This document shows, in pieces, positions 32,774-39,907 of a DNA stretch of 64,000 bases. Origin of the DNA: Candidatus Aminicenantota bacterium. GTDB lineage: Bacteria; Acidobacteriota; Aminicenantia; UBA2199. The notes beneath the pieces are model-generated. The model saw nothing but the letters and a program-made list of their open reading frames with translations. It did no database searches and was not told the DNA's origin. The stretch lies in contig JAFGSF010000006.1 of NCBI GenBank assembly GCA_016934745.1, forward strand, positions 1-64,000, in the 5' to 3' direction. The translations under genes were made by a program, and so were the position numbers. Every line of letters starts with the position of its first letter. Position 1 is the stretch's first letter.

Positions 32774-33712
32774 TTACGATCCGGATTTATTTGATTTTCC
32801 GGCCAGGGCGTTATCGATTGCCTTAAAATCCAAAGAGTCGATGGGGGTGTGGATGTAATAACTGGGGATTTGCCGGCAGAGCTGATATAACATATCGAAA
32901 ACACGGGTGCGCAATACCTTGGGCAAGACAACGGTTTTCAAAAAACTTTCATTCCAAATAAAACGCAGGGTATCGTTGGCTTTGGCGGGGAGTATTTTGA
33001 ATTTTTTTGATTTTTTTATGATAAAAATCCCGGCCAGCTCGGATTTGGCCGGCCCGCAGCTCATGGTGCCAAAAGGGGTGCTGCATAAATGGAACGTGTT
33101 TTTCGCCCAGCGTACGACCACCTGGTCATCGCTGAGAATTTCATTCCGCTTGAATTTTTTTATCAGCGTTGTTTTCCCTCCGGCATCCGGGGCCAGGAAA
33201 AGGGCCGCCCCGTTTTGCCTCATCACTCCGGCGCCATGCAGCAAAAAGCTCAAGTCATTCACCATGGCCAGGCTGATCAAATTCCTGAGCCGGGCGTTGA
33301 ACACGGGATCCGTCATGTCTTTTTTATTTTCGGGATAATAAAAAAAATGAAATTCATTCTCGGCAAAATTTCGAATGATCAGGCGATTCCAGGACAATGA
33401 CAAATGAAAAAGTTCAGGTTCGATCCGGCAGTACTGGATCGCTTCGCGCACGGCCGGTGCGCGGAAAACCGGGTTGGCCAACCACCATTCAGGGAATACC
33501 AGCGTGCGTCGGAGCGCCTTTTTTTCTTCTTGGTCCAATGGGCTTAACGTGTAAGATTTCGTTTCGAGTTCGAAAATGGAATAACGGGCGTTCGCATCCC
33601 CGGGCGGGGCCAGGAATTTTTCATAAAGCATGCTTTTTGTTGCGGGCAGGACAATATCCGAACTGATTTTTACCTTGACATTGCCGATTTGATAGTGATT
33701 CACATCAATCAT
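32774..33712 (-). CDS. HPr-kinase-like ATPase (ScmC/HprK-related)
   Basis: 312 residues. The C-terminal half has a kinase P-loop APDAGGKTT (174-182) preceded by LLHGAGVM and followed by LSDDQVVV (193-200), the arrangement of HprK-related proteins found in RiPP clusters. The first 140 residues are a less conserved domain with paired aromatic residues. In lasso-peptide clusters relatives phosphorylate the precursor. It is 80 nt after the candidate precursor gene and 2 nt before the sulfotransferase fusion. It resembles the component called ScmC in the SynChlorMet cassette, though the copy at 37900 fits ScmC better. Confidence 0.7.
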   Translation of the reverse strand: MIDVNHYQIGNVKVKISSDIVLPATKSMLYEKFLAPPGDANARYSIFELETKSYTLSPLDQEEKKALRRTLVFPEWWLANPVFRAPAVREAIQYCRIEPELFHLSLSWNRLIIRNFAENEFHFFYYPENKKDMTDPVFNARLRNLISLAMVNDLSFLLHGAGVMRQNGAALFLAPDAGGKTTLIKKFKRNEILSDDQVVVRWAKNTFHLCSTPFGTMSCGPAKSELAGIFIIKKSKKFKILPAKANDTLRFIWNESFLKTVVLPKVLRTRVFDMLYQLCRQIPSYYIHTPIDSLDFKAIDNALAGKSNKSGS

Positions 33713-33792
33713 TTAAGTTTCTACTAAAATAAAAAAATCAAGCTGAAACGGTCGGCAACGAAATCATTCGGTCCAGGAAATCAGTTTGCTGA

Positions 33793-34071
33793 TTATTGCT
33801 GGCCTTGGCCTGAACCGCATATCGTAGCGGCGTTGGTACCGGGGCTGCAAGCGGGCCAGGTATGGTACCCTCCGGGACCACATGCTGACGTGTCGGGGCT
33901 GCCGCCGGGTCCGCAGAGTGGAAGAACGCCCGGTCCGGTTATGCAGGTATAAAAAGGAGCTGTTCCGGTTTTGCAGACTCCCTCTGGCGAGAATTGTCCT
34001 TTTGCGACGATCAGCGATATGTCTTTGGCAAAAGGCGGCTCGTAACGGGTTATTCTTTCTTTTTTTCTCAT
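33793..34071 (-). CDS. Candidate RiPP precursor peptide 1, C-x-x-G repeat type
   Basis: 92 residues. The first 32 are a basic leader containing RYEPPFAKDISL. The rest is six repeating units that each begin with C-x-x-G: CKTG, CITG, CGPG, CGPG, CSPG, CGSG, with Cys at 33, 43, 53, 64, 75 and 85 (spacing 10, 10, 11, 11, 10). The C-terminus is Gly/Gln-rich. AAGGAG precedes the ATG, which overlaps the stop of the radical SAM gene (ATGA). Lying between two radical SAM/PqqD genes and a kinase-like gene, it is the best candidate substrate of the cassette. The unrelated small peptide at 37411 has the same Cys rhythm. Confidence 0.7.
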   Translation of the reverse strand: MRKKERITRYEPPFAKDISLIVAKGQFSPEGVCKTGTAPFYTCITGPGVLPLCGPGGSPDTSACGPGGYHTWPACSPGTNAATICGSGQGQQ

Positions 34072-35228
34072 AGTTTATCTCCTTCTTGTCTTAAATAGTG
34101 TTTTCTTGAACTGGGGAAAATTCCGCTTTTGTCAGCTTGTTCACAAAAATAAAAAGCGGAAGAAAATTTTTTGCTTGTATGGAAATTATTTGCGACGCAG
34201 GAGCCGAGACAGGTATCACGGTGGATACACAGCCCGCATATCCCCTCTAACTTTTCAGGAATCTCTTCCCTGAGATTTATCAATTTCGGGGATGTCAGCC
34301 AAATATCCCGCAGATTGTCGTCAGTAATATGGCCGAATAAAAGTTCGGGAATAGTGACGCCAATTCCGCAGATTGATATACTGCCGTCGGAAATAATACT
34401 GAGTATGTTCAGTACCGAGCAGCGGCCTATATCGTTTTTTAACAAATTCCGGATCGGTTTAAAGGCGATGGGTATATCAAAATAAACTTTGATCTTGTAC
34501 TTCGGATGAATTTCATCCTCAAGGACGAGAAAAAGCTCTGTTATCTCATTTATTTCAAACCCGTTTTTTTTGGCAAAATCATCGCCGCGGCCCATATGCT
34601 GTATAAGGTTGAACTTTACCGAACTGCAGCCTGACAAATCAGCCAAATTAACCACGTCTTCCATTTCTGCGGAATTGCCCTTGTGCAAGGTGCAGATCAG
34701 TTGAGGATGGAAGCCCGCTTTTACCAGCGATTTGATGCCGGATATGGCTTTGTTAAAGGCTCCCTCAATTCCGCGCAGCTTATCGTGGGTTTCTGCCCTG
34801 GCTCCGTCAATTGAGACCGAAATGAAGCCGAAGTTTTTCTTTGATTTTAAATATACTGCCAATTCATCATCGATCAATGTGCCGTTGGTTTCCATGACTA
34901 TAGCGATGTTTTCCCCATCAATTAAGTCGACAATCTCACGAAAATGAGGGTGGAGCATGGGCTCACCGCCGGTTAATTTCACCGATTGTAATCCCAGAGG
35001 TTTGGCTTCCACTATTGCTTTTTTAACTTGTTCCAGCTTGATGAATTTTCCGGTTTTGTTGTCGGTTTGATAATCGGGCTCGATCCAGCAGTGACGGCAG
35101 GCCAGGTTACAGGAGCCCGAGATATACATATAGAGTGCGGTCAGGGGAGGCACGCCCTCGGGAAGATCGAGATGCTGGACTGCTGTCGGAGCAGTTTCTT
35201 TTTTCAGCAACTCAGGCTCGCAACCCAT
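34068..35228 (-). CDS. Radical SAM/SPASM peptide maturase (ScmF-like)
   Basis: 386 residues. Radical SAM motif C40-x3-C44-x2-C47 in YISGSCNLACRHCW, then a TIM-barrel core with KLTGGEPML, and a C-terminal SPASM domain (about 275-375) with CGIG, CGLCIHRDTCLGSC and FYFCEQ, which should bind two more Fe-S clusters. The opening LDLPEGVPPLTALYMYISG resembles what I recall of ScmF in the SynChlorMet cassette. SPASM enzymes install crosslinks in peptides. It overlaps the ScmE-like gene by 17 nt and the precursor gene by 4 nt. Confidence 0.82.
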   Translation of the reverse strand: MGCEPELLKKETAPTAVQHLDLPEGVPPLTALYMYISGSCNLACRHCWIEPDYQTDNKTGKFIKLEQVKKAIVEAKPLGLQSVKLTGGEPMLHPHFREIVDLIDGENIAIVMETNGTLIDDELAVYLKSKKNFGFISVSIDGARAETHDKLRGIEGAFNKAISGIKSLVKAGFHPQLICTLHKGNSAEMEDVVNLADLSGCSSVKFNLIQHMGRGDDFAKKNGFEINEITELFLVLEDEIHPKYKIKVYFDIPIAFKPIRNLLKNDIGRCSVLNILSIISDGSISICGIGVTIPELLFGHITDDNLRDIWLTSPKLINLREEIPEKLEGICGLCIHRDTCLGSCVANNFHTSKKFSSAFYFCEQADKSGIFPSSRKHYLRQEGDKL

Positions 35229-36339
35229 AACTCGCTCCTGTTTCTTTTAGGAAATTCCTGAAGCAATCCTCGGGATTGGCGCGGTTGAAATCTCCGGTCA
35301 ACTGCTCAGCCAGCCCCGGGCAGCTGCCGTTGCAAAATTGATTCCACTCGCAATCCTCGCACCCTGGCACGGTGTTCATGGGAATATTTCTCCGCTCACG
35401 CAAGGCAATCATGGTGGGATGATGATACCATATATCGAGCAGCGAATCACTGCAAATGTTGCCCAGGACCAAACTGGGCAGCATGCAGCAGGGGACGATC
35501 GAACCGTCGTGCAAGACATCGATCTTGGAAAACACGCAGCCGCAGGCACTCAGGTAGCCCATGGTCCAGGTGAGGGGTTTTTCGCCCGTGCGCCGGGCAT
35601 GGACCATCTCGGCATACATCTTGCGCTTGGCTTGCGGACCGGCCTGGGCTTGCAGTCGCCCGGGATAGCGGCGCTGCAACCGGCCGATTGTTGCCATGGC
35701 AGCCATTTTCTGCTTTGAGGTCAATGTTATTTCAGCGTCGCTGCGGCAGCCCGAGCCGATGGGCATGGCCTCGTTGGTGGCAAATGATTTTAAACCGATA
35801 TCTTCCAGTAAAAGTTTGGCGATGTTGTCCATGTCGTTGAGGTTGTGGCGGTTGATGGTCACGCGCACCACTACCGGGAATCGGGTTTGCTTGAGAAGCT
35901 TCAAGCCGCGAATCGCCTTGGCGAAGGAACCCGGTCGGCTTTTGTTGTGGATCTCGGCACACGAGCCATCTATGGAAACTTGAATGTAATCGAGTCGCAA
36001 GCGCCGTTTTCCATGTTCGAATTTTTTAATCAATTTCTCGTCGATCAGGGTGCCGTTGCTCAGGATGTTGTAGCGCATGCGGTTGGCGATAATGCCGTCG
36101 ATCAGATCAAAAATATCGGGACGCAGCAGGGCTTCGCCGCCGGTCAGTGATATATCCATGATGCCGATTTCTGCCAGTTTGGCAAAGAATTTCAACCATA
36201 TCGCTGCCGGCAGGTCCTTCAGGCCCACCATTTCATTGGCGTAGAAACAGTAATTGCACTTCAGGTTGCATTTGCCGGTGATGGAAATGCTGACGCTTTT
36301 GGGCGGCGGCATTTCCCTGTTTTTATTGCGTGCAGACAA
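35212..36339 (-). CDS. Radical SAM/SPASM peptide maturase (ScmE-like)
   Basis: 375 residues. C24-x3-C28-x2-C31 (ITGKCNLKCNYC) binds the catalytic cluster; DISLTGGEALLR follows. The SPASM part (about 265-365) carries ACGC, VPCCMLPS, GCEDCEWNQFCNGSC and ANPEDCF. The stretch WLKFFAKLAEIGIMDISLTGGEALLR and the pattern NRMRYNILSNGTLI resemble ScmE of the SynChlorMet cassette. It lies 2 nt after the PqqD gene, and the two presumably form the leader-binding and catalytic pair. Confidence 0.82.
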   Translation of the reverse strand: MSARNKNREMPPPKSVSISITGKCNLKCNYCFYANEMVGLKDLPAAIWLKFFAKLAEIGIMDISLTGGEALLRPDIFDLIDGIIANRMRYNILSNGTLIDEKLIKKFEHGKRRLRLDYIQVSIDGSCAEIHNKSRPGSFAKAIRGLKLLKQTRFPVVVRVTINRHNLNDMDNIAKLLLEDIGLKSFATNEAMPIGSGCRSDAEITLTSKQKMAAMATIGRLQRRYPGRLQAQAGPQAKRKMYAEMVHARRTGEKPLTWTMGYLSACGCVFSKIDVLHDGSIVPCCMLPSLVLGNICSDSLLDIWYHHPTMIALRERRNIPMNTVPGCEDCEWNQFCNGSCPGLAEQLTGDFNRANPEDCFRNFLKETGASYGLRA

Positions 36340-36341
36340 TT

Positions 36342-36650
36342 TTACTTCTCTTCTATTTCGGGAATTCCCAAGAAGCCGTTGGTTTGCATGTCGTCGATGA
36401 AGGATTTAACCTGTCCCTCCACGTCGGCCTCAGGCACGCTGTCGAATGCTTTTTTCATGGCGGAAACGATGGCCGCCAAATCTGTTTTCCCGTCGCAGTG
36501 CTTCCAGATGAACAGCCCTGTCGTATTGATCACGCGAATTTGATTGGTGTCGGGGTTGAACAGTAGGGCACCGTCCGGGTCCTCTTCGCGCAGAACCACA
36601 TCCGGGTTGCGTATGAGCGAGTTATTTGCCTGAACTGTCTGTTTTACCAT
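36342..36650 (-). CDS. PqqD-type peptide chaperone (ScmD-like)
   Basis: 102 residues from ATG 36650, behind GGAG; longer in-frame starts lie inside the promoter. The pattern NPDVVLREE..ALLFNPDTNQIRVINTTGLFIWKHCDG and FIDDMQTNGFLG is PqqD: three strands and a helical bundle that hold the precursor leader for a radical SAM partner. It is the first gene of the minus-strand operon (promoter at 36673-36701) and is followed at once by the ScmE-like enzyme. Confidence 0.85.
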   Translation of the reverse strand: MVKQTVQANNSLIRNPDVVLREEDPDGALLFNPDTNQIRVINTTGLFIWKHCDGKTDLAAIVSAMKKAFDSVPEADVEGQVKSFIDDMQTNGFLGIPEIEEK

Positions 36651-36672
36651 CTTTGTCTCCGTATTAAAAAAG

Positions 36673-36701
36673 AGTATAAGAATATAAAATAATTTTGTCA
36701 A
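36673..36701 (-). promoter_or_regulatory. Strong sigma-70 promoter of the scm-like operon
   Basis: Minus strand: perfect TTGACA (36701-36696), 17 nt, TATACT (36678-36673). Transcription would start near 36666, about 16 nt before the ATG, leaving room for GGAG. All seven genes down to 31343 may be read from here. Confidence 0.8.
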
Positions 36702-36724
36702 TAGAGTTCCAAGTGGAAATAAAT

Positions 36725-36752
36725 TTTACAGGTAATGAAATAAGTTCATAAT
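36725..36752 (+). promoter_or_regulatory. Putative promoter of the YkgJ-like gene
   Basis: TTTACA (36725-36730), 16 nt, CATAAT (36747-36752). It faces away from the scm-like promoter, so the 110-nt region is a divergent control region. Confidence 0.5.
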
Positions 36753-36762
36753 AGTTTTATTT

Positions 36763-37356
36763 GTGATTAAAAATATGATATATATATTTTTAGTGGATGG
36801 CATATCCCATACCAGGGAAGATATTAATTTGAACAAAAAAATATTGCACGATTTTGATACAGCTCGTGAGAAATTCAAAGGATTCGAGTTTGCCTACTGT
36901 GTTTTGCGGCCGGAGGACCTGAAATACCTTCGAGAGCAGTCAGCTATCTACAAAAAGGCTGTAATGGCAGTCCAGGAAGTGATATTACCTGCGGTGCGCA
37001 ATCACTGTCCTTCCTGCCCCTACGGGACTTGCTGCCGCCTCGATACGCCCGAACTCAGCATTTATATTGCCGGTACCATCGGTTGTTTTGGCTTGATCGA
37101 TTACCTGCTGGTGCGTTGTGACACGGAACTTCCTGAGCCCGATTTCCGCAATGGCCGGCGGAATTTATGCGCGTTCTGGGACAACGGCTGCCGACTGCCG
37201 CCCGACTGCCGCAGCCTTTTATGTTTGCAGTTTTTTTGCGAGCCTCTGCGCAGCGATCTGGACATGAACCTGGTCAATGATCGTCTCGCTGTACTGAAGT
37301 CCGTGGTCGACAATTTTTCCCTGGCGCGACTTTTTCGAAGACAAACCCGAAGTTGA
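36763..37356 (+). CDS. YkgJ-like cysteine-cluster protein
   Basis: 197 residues from GTG 36763 (ATG 36775 also possible). A first cluster C-x2-C-x4-CC (HCPSCPYGTCC) and a second set spaced as CAFWDNGC...DCRSLLCLQFFC follow the YkgJ pattern, proteins thought to bind zinc or an Fe-S cluster. Role unknown. It is divergent from the scm-like operon and upstream of precursor 2, so it may help supply clusters to the radical SAM enzymes or sense their state. Confidence 0.65.
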   Translation: MIKNMIYIFLVDGISHTREDINLNKKILHDFDTAREKFKGFEFAYCVLRPEDLKYLREQSAIYKKAVMAVQEVILPAVRNHCPSCPYGTCCRLDTPELSIYIAGTIGCFGLIDYLLVRCDTELPEPDFRNGRRNLCAFWDNGCRLPPDCRSLLCLQFFCEPLRSDLDMNLVNDRLAVLKSVVDNFSLARLFRRQTRS

Positions 37357-37365
37357 CGGGGAAAT

Positions 37366-37393
37366 TTGAAAAAAATGAAAAAAATACTATAAT
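37366..37393 (+). promoter_or_regulatory. Promoter of precursor 2, leaderless
   Basis: TTGAAA (37366-37371), 16 nt, TATAAT (37388-37393), six bases, then an ATG at 37400 that opens a four-codon frame overlapping the precursor start. Confidence 0.6.
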
Positions 37394-37399
37394 GAATAC

Positions 37400-37414
37400 A
37401 TGAGAGAAATATGA
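37400..37414 (+). other. Leaderless four-codon reading frame in front of precursor 2
   Basis: ATG, three codons (R, E, I) and TGA. The TGA overlaps the ATG of precursor 2 (ATGA), so a ribosome that starts at the 5' end could restart on the precursor. Whether it is translated is not known. Confidence 0.35.
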
Positions 37415-37608
37415 AGAGTACTGCCAAAAAGAAAAAACCTAAATATAAAGCACCTAAAGTAATATCTTTATCCGGGGTCGTGCAAGGCGCCTGCAATCCC
37501 GGATCGACATTCCAGCTAAACCGTTGTAAAGCCGGGGGAAGCGCCGGGGGGAGATGCGAAAATGGCGTGCTTCCCGATGGCGGGTGCAAAGCTGGAGGTC
37601 AGTTCTGA
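37411..37608 (+). CDS. Candidate RiPP precursor peptide 2, C-x-x-G repeat type
   Basis: 65 residues: a Lys-rich leader with KYKAPKVISLSG, then four units beginning CNPG, CKAG, CENG and CKAG, with Cys at 28, 39, 49 and 59 (spacing 11, 10, 10). The same C-x-x-G rhythm occurs in precursor 1, although flanking residues differ, and both leaders share the [RK]-Y-[EK]-x-P...I-S-L pattern. It has its own promoter (37366). Its TGA stop is followed in the same frame by an open stretch that runs into the ScmC-like gene. Confidence 0.65.
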   Translation: MKSTAKKKKPKYKAPKVISLSGVVQGACNPGSTFQLNRCKAGGSAGGRCENGVLPDGGCKAGGQF

Positions 37609-37692
37609 GCTCGAAGTGATTGTCAGGTCGGCGCAATATCGAATTTATTTTTATGCAGGAGTTCCATAATTCCAAGTCTCTATAGAAGGAGA

Positions 37693-37899
37693 AAAAAGAC
37701 AACAGCCAAACTGGCAATAGCCGACGGATATATATGGCAATTTTACGCCGAGGATGAAAATGCAGTTATCCTTATCGCGCAGCTTGAGCATGCTTGGGGG
37801 ATCGCGCGGAACATTGAGTCGACCGAATCAAGTCATGAAGGTGCCCAGGTTAAAAATATCTCGGTTCGTGTCGCTCAAAGGAATGTAAAATGGACCTCG
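37693..37899 (+). other. Open in-frame N-terminal stretch of the ScmC-like gene, no start codon
   Basis: Directly upstream of ATG 37900 the same frame is open and reads like protein (KLAIADGYIWQFYAEDENAV and further). An AAGGAG at 37686-37691 is placed for a start near 37697-37702, but no ATG, GTG or TTG is there; the next candidate is CTG 37711. Possible causes: an unusual start, a lost start codon, or a sequencing error. Confidence 0.5.
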
Positions 37900-38541
37900 A
37901 TGCCCCTTGAACGCGGCAAAATGATTTCATGTTCAGTCAGCCCGTTTTCTACTCCGAAAAAAACGGCATTCCGCTTAATGCGTATTTCGCAGGTTGTAGC
38001 CCATTATTCGGAAATACGAGGCGGCCTGCTGGTCCATGGAGCATTGGCTGAATGGAATGGGATGGGGGTGATTCTGGCCGGGCCGGGGGGAGTGGGCAAG
38101 ACGACCGCCAGTGAACGTCTGCCGCGCCGCTGGCGCTCTCTCAGTGACGATACGGCCCTGATCGTCCTGGCTCCCGATGGCACTTATTGGGCCCACCCCT
38201 GGCCGACCTGGAGCCGGCTTTGGCAAGGGGATAAGCCGGGCTCCTGGGACGTCCAGGCCGCCGTGAAGCTCAGCCTGATCTGCATGATGACGCAAAACAA
38301 GGAGGACCGGCTTTATGGGATTTCCATGCGCCAGGCCATCAGTGAACTGGTAGACGTCAGCGGCCAGACATTCGCGATCCTGGCCAGCGGCATGGACAAG
38401 GGCGCTCTCCGGCACATCAATCTGATGCGTTTTCAAAATGCCGTTGCCCTCAGTAAAAAAGTCCCGGTCTGCCGCCTGGAGCTCAGCCGCTATGGCAAAT
38501 TCTGGCAAGAAATCGAAAAATTCCTGGTTTCGCGCAGGTAA
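37900..38541 (+). CDS. ScmC-like HPr-kinase-related ATPase, N-terminus uncertain
   Basis: 213 residues from the first canonical start; the true protein is probably about 65-70 residues longer (see 37693-37899). P-loop AGPGGVGKTTA (about 60-70) after LLVHGALAEWNGMG, then LSDDTALIVL and AHPWPTWSRLW. This combination resembles ScmC of the SynChlorMet cassette, an HprK-related protein. It follows precursor 2 and precedes a second S26-like gene, so this small plus-strand unit looks like a partner of the minus-strand cassette that holds ScmD, E and F. Confidence 0.7.
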   Translation: MPLERGKMISCSVSPFSTPKKTAFRLMRISQVVAHYSEIRGGLLVHGALAEWNGMGVILAGPGGVGKTTASERLPRRWRSLSDDTALIVLAPDGTYWAHPWPTWSRLWQGDKPGSWDVQAAVKLSLICMMTQNKEDRLYGISMRQAISELVDVSGQTFAILASGMDKGALRHINLMRFQNAVALSKKVPVCRLELSRYGKFWQEIEKFLVSRR

Positions 38542-38558
38542 TGTCGTATACTTGTTGC

Positions 38559-38603
38559 ATGAACATGAGGCTGCAAAAATCTTTCCGGTTTGGGGCCCAG
38601 TGA
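38559..38603 (+). other. 14-codon reading frame coupled to the S26-like gene
   Basis: TATACT (38547-38552), six bases, ATG 38559, then 14 codons and TGA overlapping ATG 38603 (TGATG). No good -35 is visible. The arrangement repeats the one in front of precursor 2. Confidence 0.3.
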
Positions 38604-39094
38604 TGGCCGACGAATCTGCTGTGGAAAAACCCGACGAAGGGATCTCGCTTTCAGCCCCGGTGATCATGGATCTGATCGAAGCCGTCCATGAAAAGGGCGC
38701 CTCGTTCCGCTTTCAGGCCAGGGGCTTCAGCATGACCCCGGCCATCCGCGACGGTGATGTCATCACCGTTTCGCCCCTGGGCAGCGGCAGACCACGCCGC
38801 GGCGATGTCCTGGCCTTCCGCCATCCACTGCGGCCGCAGCTGCTGGTCCACCGCGTACTGCAGGCTCGTGGAATGAAGTATTTCATCAGGGGCGACAGTT
38901 GCCCTGAAGCTGACGGTTGGCTGCTGCTGGAAAACGTAATCGGGATCGTCACCCGGGTGGAAAGGAATAAAAAAAGTGTTTTTTGGCCAGACCGGGACCA
39001 TGCCTGGTCGCGCTTCTATTTCTGTTTATATACGTTGTGGCCGCCACTTCGCCGATTTTTAGTCAGAACATCCGCGTTTTTTAAACATTGCTAA
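38603..39094 (+). CDS. S24/S26-family peptidase-like protein
   Basis: 163 residues from ATG 38603 (the frame is open further upstream, overlapping the ScmC-like gene). FQARGFSMTPAIRDGD holds the presumed catalytic Ser 43; VLAFRHP and LLVHRV hold His 83, and KYFIRGDSCPEADG the third block. His replaces the usual Lys. A C-terminal hydrophobic stretch (about 138-155) could be a membrane contact. Paralogous in domain type to the protein at 31343. Likely a leader-processing enzyme, by context only. It converges on the methyltransferase gene. Confidence 0.7.
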   Translation: MADESAVEKPDEGISLSAPVIMDLIEAVHEKGASFRFQARGFSMTPAIRDGDVITVSPLGSGRPRRGDVLAFRHPLRPQLLVHRVLQARGMKYFIRGDSCPEADGWLLLENVIGIVTRVERNKKSVFWPDRDHAWSRFYFCLYTLWPPLRRFLVRTSAFFKHC

Positions 39095-39120
39095 CCGTTG
39101 CCGAAAAAAATAAATTCAGG

Positions 39121-39903
39121 TTAATTTTGTTTTTTGGCAATCGCACCGGCAAACTCGCTTTCATCGTTGGCCTGGATATTGACCAGTTCAAAACCGCCTT
39201 GATGGAGCTCTCCTTTCAATTGCTCCAGAGCTGTGAACGCATGGATGAATTCAAGATTGAAGCGCAGCATATCGCCTTTTTCATAACGGAGATTGCCCAG
39301 GCTGAGCCAGGCCATTGTTTTTTTTACAAACACACTTTTAAACGAGGCGTCCATTTTGGGGTTCCATAAAAATCCAAAAACAAAATATCCTCCGGGGGTG
39401 AGTGCCTTGCCGATTTTTATCAGCATTTCTATCCGTCTTTTTCGCGTCGGTACGCTCGAATACATGGCGGCGGATAGCCAAACCATGGCGAAGGTATTTT
39501 CTGGAAGTTTCAAACTCGAGATTTCTTGGACCATTCCGGAAATTTCGATCCCGGTTTTTCTGGCATTTTCCTTTGCCCCTTCCACCATGGCGGGAATAAA
39601 ATCAATGCCGGTCACCATAAACCCGTTTTTGGCCAATGGGATGGCCTCACGGCCTCCACCCAATCCCAGCAGCAATAACTTCCCTTCGTTGATCCCAACT
39701 TTGTCCAAAAGCGATTGTTCCAGGGTGCTTAAGCCCGAATTCACCAGCTGTTCATCGCACCAGCCCTGCACGTTATCCGGCTTTGAGTAATGCCGACGGT
39801 TCAATTCGATAAGATCATCGGGCCGCATGACCGCAACGGCGGAAGACTGAATGAACCTGCCGATCTTGATCAATAATTTGGCGACTTTGATTCGTGGATG
39901 CAT
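39121..39903 (-). CDS. SAM-dependent methyltransferase (class I)
   Basis: 260 residues from ATG 39903; longer in-frame starts lie inside the radical SAM gene. Motif I LLLLGLGGGREAIPLA, an acidic residue in VTGIDFIP, and the following MVWLSAAMYS and GGYFVFGFLW segments are those of Rossmann-fold methyltransferases. Substrate unknown. It starts 4 nt after the radical SAM gene stop, so the pair is one transcript. A role in peptide methylation is inferred from context. Confidence 0.75.
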   Translation of the reverse strand: MHPRIKVAKLLIKIGRFIQSSAVAVMRPDDLIELNRRHYSKPDNVQGWCDEQLVNSGLSTLEQSLLDKVGINEGKLLLLGLGGGREAIPLAKNGFMVTGIDFIPAMVEGAKENARKTGIEISGMVQEISSLKLPENTFAMVWLSAAMYSSVPTRKRRIEMLIKIGKALTPGGYFVFGFLWNPKMDASFKSVFVKKTMAWLSLGNLRYEKGDMLRFNLEFIHAFTALEQLKGELHQGGFELVNIQANDESEFAGAIAKKQN

Positions 39904-39907
39904 CGGT

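Noticed and set aside
33713..33792. Attenuator hairpin between precursor 1 and the kinase-like gene
   Set aside because: There is a T-run on the minus strand, but the best stem I can form (CGAA/TTCG) is too short to call a terminator.
37606..37608. TGA of precursor 2 read as selenocysteine or read through
   Set aside because: The open frame after the stop up to the conserved part is only about 30 codons, which happens by chance often enough, and I see no SECIS-like hairpin just after the TGA. Kept only as one option under the start-codon anomaly.
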